From contig OX387190.1 of assembly GCA_947561395.2 (NCBI GenBank), positions 17,292,858 through 17,356,857 of the forward strand: a stretch of 64,000 nt of DNA, read 5' to 3'. The translations under genes were made by a program, and so were the position numbers. The notes beneath the pieces are model-generated. The model had not been told where the DNA came from, searched no databases, and saw only the letters and a list, made by a program, of their open reading frames with translations. This stretch comes from Buxus sempervirens. Its lineage: Eukaryota; Streptophyta; Magnoliopsida; Buxales; Buxaceae. Positions 45,170 to 57,293 of this stretch are shown here, piece after piece. Position 1 is the stretch's first letter. Each line of letters opens with the position of its first letter.

Positions 45170-46332
45170 GCAGTAGGGTTAATTTTGGTAATTTTGTTTT
45201 TAATCAAGAAGAAACTAGACTTGAAATAGTAAAGTGGGTAATTCAAGAAAAATTACCCTTTAGATTAATAGAATCTAAAAGATTTAACCGTCTAATAATC
45301 AAATATCTAGCACCAGGATTTAAATCCTTCTCACGCTACACTTTAAGAAAGGATGCTATAAAATTATACGAAAAAATGAAAACCGGATTAATAGAAACTT
45401 TTTAAAACAATAACTTTAAGGTAGCTTTAACCTCAGATATTTGGACAAGTAGACAACAAATAAGTTATTTAGCTATAACTGCACATTATATAGATGAGAA
45501 TTGGAATATGGAAAAAGAATACTAACTTTTAAAGCACTAGATTCTAGCCATTCTGGACTAGCTATAGCAAATATTATAGCACAAAATATAAGAAAATATA
45601 AATACAAAATAAAATAATGGCTCTAGCACTTGATAATGCAAGTGCTAATAATGTTGTAGTAGATATATTAAAACAACACTTAAACTTAAATATAGATGGA
45701 TGTTTATTTCATGTTAGGTGTGCTTGTCACATCCTAAATTTAGTTGTGCAGGATGGCTTAAAAATTGTCCAATATCATTTAACAAATATTAGAGATGCAG
45801 TAAGATATTTAAAACAATCTAGCACAACTGCTAGAGAATTTAAAAATTATTGTGCAAGTTTAGGAAAGCAACCTAAAAAAATTATCCTAGATATTGAACA
45901 TAGGTAGAACTCAACATATTTAATGCTAGAAACTGCACTAAAATTAAAACAAGAACTTACACTATTTTATAAAACAAAAGTGCCTCAAAGTAAACTAATA
46001 GGACTTGATTGGCAAATAGCAAAAATTTTAAGAGATTTTTTTAAAAGTTTTTTATGATGCAACAAGATATTTATCAGCGGTTTATTACCCAACATCCGTG
46101 AATATTTTAAATTGTTTATATTAAATAAGTATTTGTTTTAAACAAATACTTATTATTTAGCTAAGGATATTTTCCCTGCAATGGAAGCTAAAATTTTAAA
46201 ATATTGGCAAGATATGCCCAATTTATATTGTTTAGCTACTACAATGGACCCTATGATTAAATTAGGAGTGGAAGACTTAATAGATGGAATAAATGAGAAT
46301 ATGAATTCTTCTTTTCAAATAGATATGACACT

Positions 46333-47581
46333 CTACTGCGACTTAGTGCATCAGCTACCACGTTAGCTTTCCCCGGGTGGTATTGAATGTCAAATCGATA
46401 ATCCTTCAAAAGGTCTAACCACCTTCTCTGCATCATATTCAAATCTCTTTGGGAAAAGATATACCTTAAGCTTTTGTGATCTAAGTATATCACAAATTGT
46501 GTACCAAAGAGGTAGTGTCGCCAAATCTTCAAGGCAAACACTATGGCTACAAGCTCAAGATCGTGCGTAGGGTAATTACGCTCGTGTGGCCTCAAAAGTC
46601 TAGAGGCATATGCCACTACTCTGCCACTCTCCATCAATACACAACCCAATATGATGCCAAACGCATCACAATACATTACAAATCCCTTATTCACAAATGA
46701 TAAACCAAAACTGGGGCTGATGTCAATCTGCTTTTTAGCTCTTGGAAACTATCCTCACATTTCTGATCCCAGTGAAAAGTCACAGACTTCTTGGTTAAGT
46801 TGGATAACGGGGCGGCAATCTTAGAAAACCCCTCAATGAATCTACGAAAATATTCAGCCATTCCTAAGAAAATGTGAATCTCTCAAACATTGGTAGGTCT
46901 AGGCTAGTCCGATACTGCCTTCACCTTGGATGGATCCACTGATATGCCATCTCCAGATATAATGTGCCCAAGAAAGGAAATCTGCTTCTACTAGAATTGA
47001 AACTTGCTAAACTTGGCATACAACTGATGGCTGCGTAAAGTGTGCAAAACCACCTTTAGATGACCTTCATGCTCTTCCCTTATCCTTGAATAGACCAAAA
47101 TATCGTTTATAAATACTACCACAAAGTGGTCTAAGTACTCATGGAAGATTCGGTTCATCAAGTCCATAAAGACTGCTGGGGCATTCGTCAACCCAAACGG
47201 CATCACCAAGAACTCAAAGTGGCCGTATCTCGTACAAAACGCCATTTTCTCTACATCATCTGGAGCTACTCTCAACTGGTGATAACCCAATCTCAAGTCT
47301 ATCTTAGCAAACTAGGAGGCTCCCTTCAACTGATCAAAAAGATCATCTATCCTTGGCAATGGATACTTGTTCTCGACAGTGACTTGATTCAATTTTCTAT
47401 AGTCGATACACAATCTCATACTGCCATCCTTCTCCCTTATAAATAACACCAAGGCACCCCAAGGCGATGCACTGTGCCTAATAAACTCCTTGGCCAACAG
47501 ATCATCAATCTGGACCTTTAACTCATCATTCTCTGGTCTAGACATCATGTACGGTTGTTTGGAAACCGGATGTGTGACAGG
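46333..47581 (-). pseudogene. Ty3/gypsy RT-RNaseH fragment, dead
   Basis: Minus strand from 47590: [52 protein letters not shown], then a stop and [46 protein letters not shown], and RNase H with [18 protein letters not shown] and [14 protein letters not shown]. The catalytic FVDD/FIDD is FIND, so one of the two active-site Asp is gone. The sequence is of the Tekay/Reina type rather than Tat, so it is unrelated to elements B-D. Both ends are cut: at the hAT relic and at the LTR of element C. Confidence 0.88.
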
Positions 47582-50007
47582 TGTTAGCACATGATTTTTG
47601 CACCCTTAAAATGAAGAAAAATGAAAAGTCAAACTAAAAATCAAACCCTGAGGGGGTCAAAAAAATTGACTTTTAATTCAAGTGTAATTGGCCATCAAAC
47701 TTTATCTCATTGAAAAGAGCTTTTCGACACAATTCTAACGAAACTGAGTTTGCTGGAATTGGAGTCCGGATGAGGAAGTTATGAGTCGGTTAAACTTTTA
47801 GGGGAGCAAAAGTTGACTTTTTGCTTGACCCCAATTCGACTACCCAATTTGATCCCATTGGATAGAGCGTTCTGAGCTGATTCCAACGACACTAAGTTTG
47901 CTGAAATCGGACACCAGACGAAGAAGTTATGGGCAGTTGAAATTTCAAGAAAACTGCCCGTTTGGCAAAAAAGGCAGCAAAAAAGTAGAATAAATTAATA
48001 AAATAAATAAGATAATCATTTAAACAAAAATATCTTTATTTTTTAAATATATCATAAAAAATCTAGTTTTTATAATATAATAATCAAAAAATCGAATAAA
48101 ATCTTTAATATTAACTAAAATAAATAAAGGGTTGAAATCCAGCATTTTAAAAACGTGCTCGCCCGTATTTGAAATGCGGACAAGGCATGACGGCACTTCA
48201 AATATGAGCAAACCTTTTAGAAGCAGGACACGTGTCCCGTACGGCGACAGCTGACCGATTCGCGCGAAGATTTGAAGCACGTGGTTCGCCTGCATTTGAA
48301 ATGCGGGCAAGGCATGCCCGCATTTGAAATACGGGCAAGGCACGCCCACATTTCAAATACAGGCACGAAAATTTTGCCTATAAATAGAGGGGCCAGCCCC
48401 CCCATTTCAACAAGCTAGTCCCCCTCTCCTTCTTGGCTATTTCCACGTCCTCACCCTGCTAGCCCCAGAAAAATTCCCGTTTTAGCCCTGAATTGCTGCC
48501 TTTGCCATACCCTTTCTCCTTACTCTTCAATCCCTTTCAACCCAAAGAGAGGAAGTCCTTTTCAAGCCAATTTTGGGAAATCAACGGGAGCGCGGAAGCA
48601 TTGCCAAGATCACTCGGAAAACCATCACCCTTCAAAGTCAAAAGGTAATAGCAAGAGGATGTTTTTGGTAATGTTGCATTCAATATACATTAAGTTTGAC
48701 TCTTTCTAAATATTTACTGTTACTTTGCTATCTGTCTCTCACCTGTTTTGTTTTGTAGCATGGTTATGAGCTCCCCATCAAAAGGGGAAGATCTCATTTG
48801 AAAGATGGGAGGAGAGATTTGTTAGTAAAACAATTAAACAGTCGCATTTGGCCTCATTCAATGACATTTTTTAGGAGGGATCTGTCCTCCTTAACATCTT
48901 CATTGTATCCTTTAATCCACCCCTCTCTCCCTTTTTAGATCCTCATGCAGTTTTGCAAGTAGCTTAAATGGGTGGAAAAAAGATAGAATCTCTCCCTATG
49001 GCAAAGTATCGAAGAAGAAAAGTGAAAATATAAATCAAGAGCAGGACATTCTCGTCACTGTAATCGAACTGAAAAAGGCCAACAGCGATCGCTAGATACC
49101 CCGGAAGACTAGCCAAATTGATCCTGGCCAAAATCGGCGCAAAACTGTAAAACCAGGCAAAAACCGTATTTGAAGTACGGTTTAGGCTTGTCCGTATTTA
49201 GTATGCGGGTAGGACTGAACCGCATTACATTTACGGTTCAGCCCAGTCCGCATAGTAAATGCAGTCAACATTAAAAAACTTAAAAAGTCCTTTTTTTAGC
49301 CTGGTTGGACCCGAATCCGACCCGAATCGGCTTGACCCGACTCTTTTTGACAATTTGGGTTGTTGCGAGCCCTTTTGTGGACCATGGGTCAATGGGCCCA
49401 CCAAAGCCTCCTGGGCCTATCTATGGGGCCCACATCTTGACTAGCCCAAAACAGGTCCGTTTTCAACAAACGGGCCCAAAGACGCTTGCATAGTTGTTAA
49501 TGGGCCAAAGCCAAGCCCACTAAGCCATTAAAATACATAATTGCTTATATAATCAAAACAAACCAAAATAGGGTTACCCAGTAACCCTTCTGGGCCCAAG
49601 CCCAATCTTGATTTCCGACAGGCCTTCCAACAGGGCCTGTGCCTGACCCACCTCACTTAAATAAAAAGATAAAAAGTAAAATAAAAGGGGCCCATACCTT
49701 CAGAGGGTTCCGTCAGACCAAAAAAGAGGCATGCTAGTCTAGGAAAGGGTGAAATTTGACTCAAAAACTAGGGAGACCCGAGGGACCCGTCAAACCGACG
49801 GGGCGGGCGGGGGTGTTTTCAGACTTCCCCGGACGTAACCGAGGACTTAGCTAGATCTCTAAAAAGCCACAGACCAAACTTAGACTCGGATAGACAACCC
49901 CTGTGTCTGCTTGCACCTCTCAGGCAGTGGCGACTCCGAAAGTCCCGAGGCACGCATGAATCCCACGTGCGCCTTGTGTGCGATCTAAGATTTTTTAGGT
50001 GCGCACA
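47582..50007 (+). repeat. Element C 5' LTR
   Basis: 2426 bp from TGTTAGCACATG to GTGCGCACA, then three bases and the PBS. It shares start, end and inner 148-bp repeats with the solo LTR at 998-4083. CTATAAATAGAGGGG at about 48380 is a likely TATA box. Its 3' LTR is not in the window, so no age or target duplication can be given. Confidence 0.82.
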
Positions 50008-50010
50008 GCT

Positions 50011-50030
50011 TGGCGACTCCGCTGGGAACC
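50011..50030 (+). other. Element C primer-binding site
   Basis: TGGCGACTCCGCTGGGAACC, three bases after the LTR end. It differs from that of A and B. Confidence 0.8.
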
Positions 50031-51507
50031 CTTTAACCCAGTCGGACCCTGGTTATCAAATTAGTCAACCTAGGAGGATACAAGCAGATTTAGGAAGTAC
50101 TTCTTGTCCGACCTTAGTGAGTTATGGAACTCATGCAACTACATGATATTGGGGGATCCTGTCAAACGAACATGATAATCGCCTAAGGTAAGTGGATTTT
50201 AATGGGGCCAGTGTGACCCGTCCACGTACCTGAGGATCCACCCAGACATCGTATTGCATGTTGTTCTATATTTTCACTATAAAAGAGACATCAAGGAACC
50301 CTTTATCAGCCCATTATCCGAGAATCACCCGAATAGACACATCACTTTGCTTCATTGCACACACGGGCACTTCACTACACCGTAAATGAACTTTTAACTG
50401 CATGGGTGACATGCACGAGGGAGTCTGCATGAATGATCCGAACCGAATGTTTTCTGGATAACTGTGAATGTTTTTCTCTACCAAAACCTAGACCTTTCTA
50501 GCAGCCACCCTTCTGAAATGATAAACTTTCTTTTGGGACAGTATTAGCTCTACGCTCCCGTGGCTTGCCAAGGAAAGTAGGGTAAACCTGTCTCCCCAGG
50601 TTTCTGGACTCTTCAAGCGCCACTGGTTTCTTGCCGTGGTATGCGAAGGGTCTAATACTTGGCTCAGACCCTTGTAGGCAAATGTCTCGGGCTAGGTATC
50701 CTTCCCCACCTAATGTTTCTGATAAACCCTGATGCTGATGATGTGAATGTGAATGGATATGAATAAACATGTGAATGTGAATGCAAGCGATCAAATAAGG
50801 GTAAAATCAATTTAAAACCCAAGAGTCCATCAGGGGTAGCAACCCCGCCCTCTTTGTATCAAATTGAGTGAACCCTAGACCATGGGCTGTCTTAGCCCTA
50901 ATTTAGGAAGCCAACTTAATTTTGATCAGGGGTCTAACCCCAAATCCATGCATTTGAGTCCTATAAGCCATGGGCCTTGACCCATTAAGTCCACTGGAAA
51001 CATTTTAAGTCCTAGTCAGCCTTGGTACAGATGAAAACCGGCCAGATCAGACAGAAATGGGTCAGAATAGACCAGAGGTAGAAAAACCCTAGATTTAGGA
51101 TTTCAGCCCACCTGCCAAGAAGCAAACTTGTACCCTCCTTTTGGGTTCTCAACAACCCTAAAGGTGATTTTTTTTTTTACAAATTTATGTAAATTTTGCC
51201 CTCGATGGCAAGTTGTAAACATTTTTGTTATGGTCCGACACCAGGAGCAGATGAAAGAACAGATGAAAGGAAAAGTTGACTAGGATCTAGATGTGCTTTC
51301 TTTATAACAGTATGTCTAGAGGTTACAATCGTTAGGACCACACACTTTGTGTGCCTGAAATTAATTTCTGCACTTAATTTTTGCATAAATGCTAAATGGC
51401 TTAGACAATGATTTAATTTTTTCACTTCTTGATGCATGCTTTAGATTAATTTAGAGTTTTTGACGTGAAACCCTAAATTGACTTGGGATTTCGATCGGAT
51501 AGTTGAC
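50031..51507. other. Element C leader, noncoding
   Basis: Long untranslated leader between PBS and ORF1, usual in Ogre-type elements. I see no gene; CCCTTATTTG / GAATGTGAATG short repeats occur at about 50740-50790. Confidence 0.5.
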
Positions 51508-52939
51508 ATGGCATTTTCATCCTCAACCGAGAGAATTCGATTCCCTAGGATAGAGAAGTGTGCCTTTGATACACCTTGGATCCGTTCTTCGACAAGACAA
51601 TTGCAAGGAAATGAGCAAATTCAGTGGGAGCACAAATACCACATGGGACAAACTCTGTCCTTGTTAAATGTGCCGGTTAATTGGGACATGATTCAAGCAG
51701 CCCTGCTTTTCTGGGATCCCCAATTCTCGGCTTTCAGATTCGGCATCAATGAATTGACTCCTACAATTGAGGAATTTGACCTATTCCTCCTATTTCGCGA
51801 CCATGGGGAACCTGCTCAGCCAAGTCTCAAAGATAGTTACAAGAATGAAGCTTGTACTTTCTTTGGCCTACCAATAGGAGAATTCCATACCTTAGGAGGT
51901 GACCAAGCATTCACGAGGGTCTCTAAACCTTCATTGCTGAAAAGATAAGAAATCAAAAGCAGGAAAGACCCATGTTTGGTGGGACACCTTCACCCTCGTG
52001 GTTCTGTCGCAAATTTTCTTTCCTACTGGGGGAGACACCATTAACTTGGCCCTCATGGAAATTGTAGACCAACTCCAGGCAGGATTCCGAATCATACCAC
52101 TGATTCTTGCTCAACTATACCATGCTTTAACCATGACCAAGAACGGAACTAAGAGGTTTCAAGGGTGCGCTCCTCTCCTACACATTTGGCTGCAAGATCA
52201 CCTAATGATTGCTGAACCTATCAGCCCACATTATGGGTACGTCCGTGACAATGTCACCTTGATGGCCCGAAGAGAGATCAGACCAGACTTACCTTCTCGT
52301 GAGAACTGGTTAGACCATTTTCTCCAATTGAACGGAGAAATGGATATAAGATGGTGGGGCACATTTAACCATGCATACACCCCCGTCATAGCCTTCAGGA
52401 AAAGACATTGCTTAGCCTTGATAGGCTTGACCCATGCCATGCCATACTATCCGGTTCGAGTTCTGAGACAGTTTGGGAAGTCTCAGGGAATACCGACCAA
52501 GGATGACACGGAAGGATTAACTGGCCCACTCACATTTGAATTGAAGAAACATTTGGTAAAGGAATGGCGGCACGTGCACAAACTCCAAGAAGATATTTTC
52601 TCTGGATCCGACGTTCGTAATTATGAACAATGGATTGCTCGTGATTGTGGCCTCGACGGCCCCCCTCCTCTTCATCTCGTCGCTTCTGGTGACATCCCAG
52701 TTCCGCCCCCTGACACATACAGGGATAGGGTGGCCGAACTGCGAGAATCTCATTCCCGAATTCATCGTGCATATGTGAATTCTGAGCATGAAAACAGGCA
52801 GGCCAATGAGGCCCTTCGGCAGGAACTTGACACCATGCGCCAACACGCAGAAGAGGACCGACGTCTGCGGAATAAACTTCTGCGTGCCTTAAGAAGGCAA
52901 GACAAGTCCTCTCATCATAATGATGACCAACCTAGCTAG
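51508..52939 (+). pseudogene. Ogre-type ORF1 (extra ORF before gag), frameshifted
   Basis: It starts MAFSSSTERIRFPRIEKCAF and runs to 51948, then resumes in another frame from about 51998 (FFPTGGDTINLALMEIVDQL...) to 52939. Ogre elements carry an extra ORF of unknown function upstream of gag, and this fits in place and content: QTLSLLNVPVNWDMIQAALL, EEFDLFLLF, ALIGLTHAMPYYPVRVLRQF. This conserved region is now usually named DUF7745 in plant proteins (from memory). The C-terminal 80 residues are charged and coiled-coil-like (NEALRQELDTMRQHAEEDRR). The frameshift near 51950-52000 makes this copy non-functional unless spliced. Confidence 0.75.
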
Positions 52940-53264
52940 ACCCTTGGTTTGTTGTACTTTTAAATTTGATCGTGTACCTGCTTGGTTTTATACTTGAACT
53001 CTAGCATTGCAATTTTCAAAAATGAAATTTCTGTTGGATTCACTGTCTTATGTTGAATTTAATCTGCAAAGACAAAAGCATAATGAAACAAATCAAGAAA
53101 GAGTTGAAGTCCTCCATAGGCAATCTGGCCTCAATGGCCACCATCTTCAAATCTTCATCAATTACATCAAAATCTTGAAACCTAGCAAGTGTTCTAAATA
53201 AAGAACACCCAACCCTTTGAGCTCAGATCACACCCATTTGATTCTTTTTCAAGATCATTCGGTC

Positions 53265-53765
53265 CGCCTTATAGGGCACTAAAGCCACTAGTAATTAAGC
53301 CAGAAAATTGGCGAAGGATCGTCCTAGCATAGCATACCCCGTTGAGAGATGCCAAAGTCAAAGGCAATTAAGCCAACGACTAGCTAAGGCACGCCCGGGT
53401 ATCTCTAACCGAAGTTTTAGGGCACTGAAGCCACTGGTAATTAAGCCAGAAAATTAGCGGAGGATCGTCCTGGCATAGCATACCCCGTTGAGAGGCACCA
53501 AAGTCAAAGGCAATTAAGCCAACGACAAGCTAAGGCACGCCCGGGTATCCCTAGCCGAAGTTTTAAGGCACTGAAGCCACTGGTAATTAAGCCAGAAAAT
53601 TGGCAGAGGATCGTCCTGCCATAGCCTTTCTCGTTGTGATGCACTAAAGTCAATGGTAATTAAACCCATGACTAGCTAAGGTACGCCCGGGAACTACTAG
53701 CCGAAATTAGGCACCAACGCCACCAGGGATTAAACTGAAGATTGGCTGAGGTACGCCTGGGTGTT
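53265..53765 (+). repeat. Element C tandem repeats, about 147-bp unit
   Basis: GGCACT.AAGCCACT.GTAATTAAGCC recurs near 53273, 53421, 53567 and (degenerate) 53711. Units also contain GCTAAGGCACGCCCGGGTA. Confidence 0.85.
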
Positions 53766-53844
53766 GTTTTTCAACTCACCCCCTGCGGAGACTTTACGTG
53801 GTCCAACCACATGATACTAAGCTCAAACCAACCTTTTAACCCTT

Positions 53845-54030
53845 GGGTTCCCTCTCCCAGCCGTTTGGCTAAAATAGATCAGCTTAAGGTTCCCTTTCCC
53901 AGCCGTTTGGCTAAAATAGATTAGCTTAGGGTTCACTTTCCCAGCCGTTCGGCTAAAATAGACCAGTTTAATCTAGGGGTTCTCTCTCCCAGCCAGTTGG
54001 CTAAAATAGATCAGTTCAGGGTTCTAAAAT
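53845..54030 (+). repeat. Element C tandem repeats, about 48-bp unit
   Basis: CTCCCAGCCGTTTGGCTAAA followed by ATAGATCAGCTTA occurs four times; AGCCGTTTGGCT can form a small hairpin. Confidence 0.85.
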
Positions 54031-54244
54031 AGATCCTTCTTTAATTCCTTTAGGTTCTCTTCCCTAACTATCTTAGGACAGTTAGAATAAATCAATAATC
54101 ATGTTTTGCTCATTTGAAATATTCAAAGATTAAACAGATAATGAATTTAATATGAGTTGTACTAATATTTGCTGGTTGTTTTCCTCAGGTACCAAAATAG
54201 CTTTCTGAAGCCTGTACCTGTTAAGATCCAGGAAAAGGTTTGAG

Positions 54245-56045
54245 ATGGATCAATCGAGAGAACAAACACCATCAGGACAGGACCAAGCAGAATCTAGCCA
54301 AGCACAGACAGTAGTTGATCTGCAACAAAGGATCGATAACATGGGTACCATTATCCAAGAATTAATGGCAGAGCTGAGAGAACTAAGGCTTGTCCCACCT
54401 GCTGCACCAGTTGCTCAGCAACAACCACTTGCCCCACCACTTGCCTCACCACAGGCAGAAGCTCCACCACCTTACCCGGTATATCCCCCAGGAGCACCTC
54501 CGCCTCCACAAGCAGTACCTCTCCCTCAGACCATTGCACCTGTCCAACTAGGATAGGAAGGAAAAGACTGGTACAGGACTCAGCAGGTCTAGTTCGAAGA
54601 AAAGATGGCGGCAAACAAAGTAGAAGTAGACGCACTGTGAGAAGAGGTGAAACAATTGCGACCTAGTGCGGTTCCTAATGAGGCTACTCTGGATAGCCTC
54701 TGTTTCTTCTCAGATGTTCAACTTCCACACAAATTCAAGTGCCCATATCTTCATCAGTTTGATGGCACTGGATGCCCGTTGAACCATCTACGCTTGTACT
54801 CAGGAGATATGTGCCAATATGCCAAGGACGAGAAGATAATGGTACAGTTTTTCCAAAGGTCGCTGACTGGGGCAACCTACACTTGGTTTTTGAGTTTGGA
54901 CAAAACCAAGATTAAGACATGGAATGATTTGGCGGCAGCGTTCATCCAGCAGTATCGATTGAACAACCAGATAGTACAGACCAGGGCAGAGCTACAGAAG
55001 CTAACAAAGAAGAACCAGGAATCAGTAGTGGAGTATGCCAAGCGATGGAAAGAATTGGATACACTAGTTCAACCACCACTGCTCGAACAGGAAATGACTT
55101 GTTCATAGCATCGTTAGGACAGCCATTTTTCTCTCTGCTATTGGGGCAAAGTACTTCCAACTTTAATGATCTAATCTTGACGGCCGACAGGATTGAAGAC
55201 GCTGTAAGAGCTGGAAAGATAGATGGCAGTGGCCAGGGCCCTACACAAAGAAGAACAGCAGTAGGACAGAGCAACAGGAACCAGGGGCAAGAGCCCAGAA
55301 AGCAAGAAGCCCAGGCAGTTAACTATGTACAGCTTGCATAGCCTTACCACTTTTCTCAAAGGCCTGAGGCTGTGGCACCACAAGGCCAGGGGCAGCCTGC
55401 TTATCAACCTGTGAGAAGAACCAGAGAAGAAGCAAAGGCAAGAATGAAAAGGGTGTTCACCCCGTTGCCTTACACCCTAGCTGAGTTATTGGCCACGCTG
55501 CTGAAGAAGGGGGTACCTTCAAATCAAGCCTCCTAATCCCAGGATGGTTAACTCACAAAGTTATAATGCAGCAGAAAGGTGTGAATATCATTCCAGTGCT
55601 CCTAGGCATCACACCAATCGATGCTGGGATTTGAGGCATGACATTCAAGATCTGATCAATAGTAAAAAGATCTCAGTTGATCCCCCAACACCAGCAGCAC
55701 CAACTCCACCTGCGGGCACAGCCACAAATCCTCTCCCGGATCACTCTAAGGCTTCCGCTAGTGGATCTGTGAATCAGGTTAGCAGTAACCAAGGCAGTGA
55801 AGTACAGTTTGACCCAGCTTTACTGATTGGGCGACCAGGGCAAATTTTCAGATTATACCTTCAAGAAAGGGCAATGCATCAGTAAGTACACGTCATTGAA
55901 GATGATGACGAAGAGACCTTCTTGGGACTCCCTCTAGTGCACTTCCACATCCCTAAACCAGAACCTTTCTACCCTTCTTCCATCCCTGATCCACCTCTTA
56001 TGAACATCTTTGACACGATGGACAATGATTTAATGGACCTTTCAT
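54245..56045 (+). pseudogene. Gag of element C, broken
   Basis: It begins MDQSREQTPSGQDQAESSQ; a coiled-coil-like segment (VVDLQQRIDNMGTIIQELMA) and a proline-rich stretch precede a stop at 54556. The core follows in pieces: FDGTGCPLNHLRLYSGDMC, FFQRSLTGATYTWFLSLDK, AAAFIQQYRLN, KRWKEL, then after a frameshift near 55105 SLGQPFFSLLLGQSTSNF, a CEYHSSAPRHHTNRC knuckle and a C-terminal part with VHFHIPKPEPFYP. At least two stops and two frameshifts. Protease and pol are missing because the element is cut at about 56045 by element D. Confidence 0.85.
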
Positions 56046-57014
56046 TTAAGCCCCTTGTTATGAGTGGAGTCTTGTTGACTGACCATGGTGGAATGATCAA
56101 TTATCTTGCCGGATCTGATCCCATCCTCAATCCGATCGGCCACTTGTACCAGGGCAGCAAAATTGGTGGTAGTCTGACCCACCAAGTGACTGTAGAATGG
56201 CTGCCCCAGTGTGCTAATGAATGTGGAAATCATTTCTGGTTCCAACATGGGTGGCCTGACCTGAGAGGCAGCCTTCCTCCATCTCTTGGCATATTGCCTC
56301 ACTGACTCATCTTTTCCCTTGCTCATCCTCATCATGTCGTACCGATTTGGCACGATCTCCGTGTTGAATCTGTATTGCACTAAAAAGGCATCTATCCTTC
56401 CACCTTATCCTTCCATGATCCAAGGTGGAAAACCACCTCAAAGCAGCTCTAGTTAAGCTCCTCTGGAACAGCTGAATCAGTATGCTGTCATCCTAGCCAA
56501 ACTGGCATAAAGCCCCGCAGTATAACTTCAAATGGCTCATTGGGCAACCCGTGCCATCATATTTATCAAAATCTAGGCAATTAAATTTGGCTGGTAGACT
56601 TACATCAGGGTATAGGCATAGGTCTTCGAAATTCGTGCCTCCAAATGCATTCACCCCCTTCACTTCCTTCAGCTTTTTTTGTATCATCTCCAGCTTATTC
56701 ATGAACTTCCTTTCCATCTCGTCCCTCGCTCTTTCCTTTTCCTTCTCTTTCTCAAATTCAACATTATCATCCCTGATCAGTATAGGTTCAGGGATAGGTT
56801 CAGAAATGGGTTCAGGGATAAGTTGAGCTGGAGGTGGAATGTTGGTTTGAGGTGGAGGTGCTTGGTGGGAAGTGGAGGCTTGGTTCTGGGCTTGGGCTTG
56901 CTGGGCCTAAACAGCCAGTAAGTTTTCTAGCATTTGGGCGAGCCCCGCTACTTGCTCTTGCAGTTGAGCAAAGTCTTGAGTAGGAACAGTGGCTTGATTC
57001 TCAGTGGGATTCAT
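56046..57014 (-). pseudogene. Gag of element D, broken
   Basis: The minus-strand ATG at 57014 (MNPTENQATVPTQDFAQLQE) opens a Gag with the same plan as that of C: coiled-coil start, proline-rich part, MERKFMNKLEMIQKKLKEVK, NCLDFDKYDGTGCPMSHLKL, then after stops and frame changes KGKDESVRQYAKRWRKAASQ and LGQPFYSHLVGQTTTNFAAL. At least two in-frame stops (after ENLLAV and after CQFG). It ends where it meets element C head-on. Confidence 0.82.
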
Positions 57015-57289
57015 GGTGTGAGCTCTTGATCTTAGCAAGTATGGACTTCGTTGCGTAGCAATGATTGCCACAAAGAGAAACCTGGTAAAAGAAGAAAAAA
57101 AGAAACACAATCAACTCAAACTCACACAATTTATGGATGTATGTATGCATGCTTGGGTGAACATGAGTTTGAATTACAATTTTCTGTTTTGTTTTTGCTT
57201 TCCTAATTTTTTTTATATTTGTTCTTTTCTTTTTTTTGGTCGAAATTGACCTTGTGTAGAAAAGTGGTTGGTACACATGACCATCCAAA
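57015..57289. other. Element D sequence just upstream of gag
   Basis: AT-rich, noncoding; short open frames on both strands have no recognisable content. Confidence 0.4.
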
Positions 57290-57293
57290 AGAA

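Larger units (their letters stand above)
41864..46332 (+). mobile_element. Decayed hAT-type DNA transposon
   Basis: The GC-rich segment 41864-42065, with GTGCTAGCCCGAGCC, GGCACGGCCTAGCACG and GGGCGTGC-type repeats, has the look of the subterminal region of plant hAT elements. Then come a TATA box, a leader with a likely intron, and transposase pieces (42761-43142 and 45173-46332). The body is interrupted by a CACTA element. The 3' terminus is not found: a gypsy fragment follows at 46333. The exact 5' end and target duplication are not established. Confidence 0.7.
42761..46332 (+). pseudogene. hAT transposase (BED-finger type), broken
   Basis: The first part (42761-43142) encodes MDPRHPMLFN and, at about residues 65-115, a BED zinc finger: VWLNFT, CNHCKKNFSCKGKN, HLLRHLQKC. 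Removing the CACTA insertion and one GCA restores the frame into RVNFGNFVFNQEETRL. The later part shows DIWTSRQQISYLAITAHYID, then LDNASANNVV and CLFHVRCACHILNLVVQDGL, the core of the RICESLEEPER/DAYSLEEPER-like hAT transposase. Stops after LIETF, after EKEY and after DIEHR and a frameshift near 46045 show it is dead. The C-terminal dimerisation domain is absent; the frame is cut at 46332. Confidence 0.85.
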
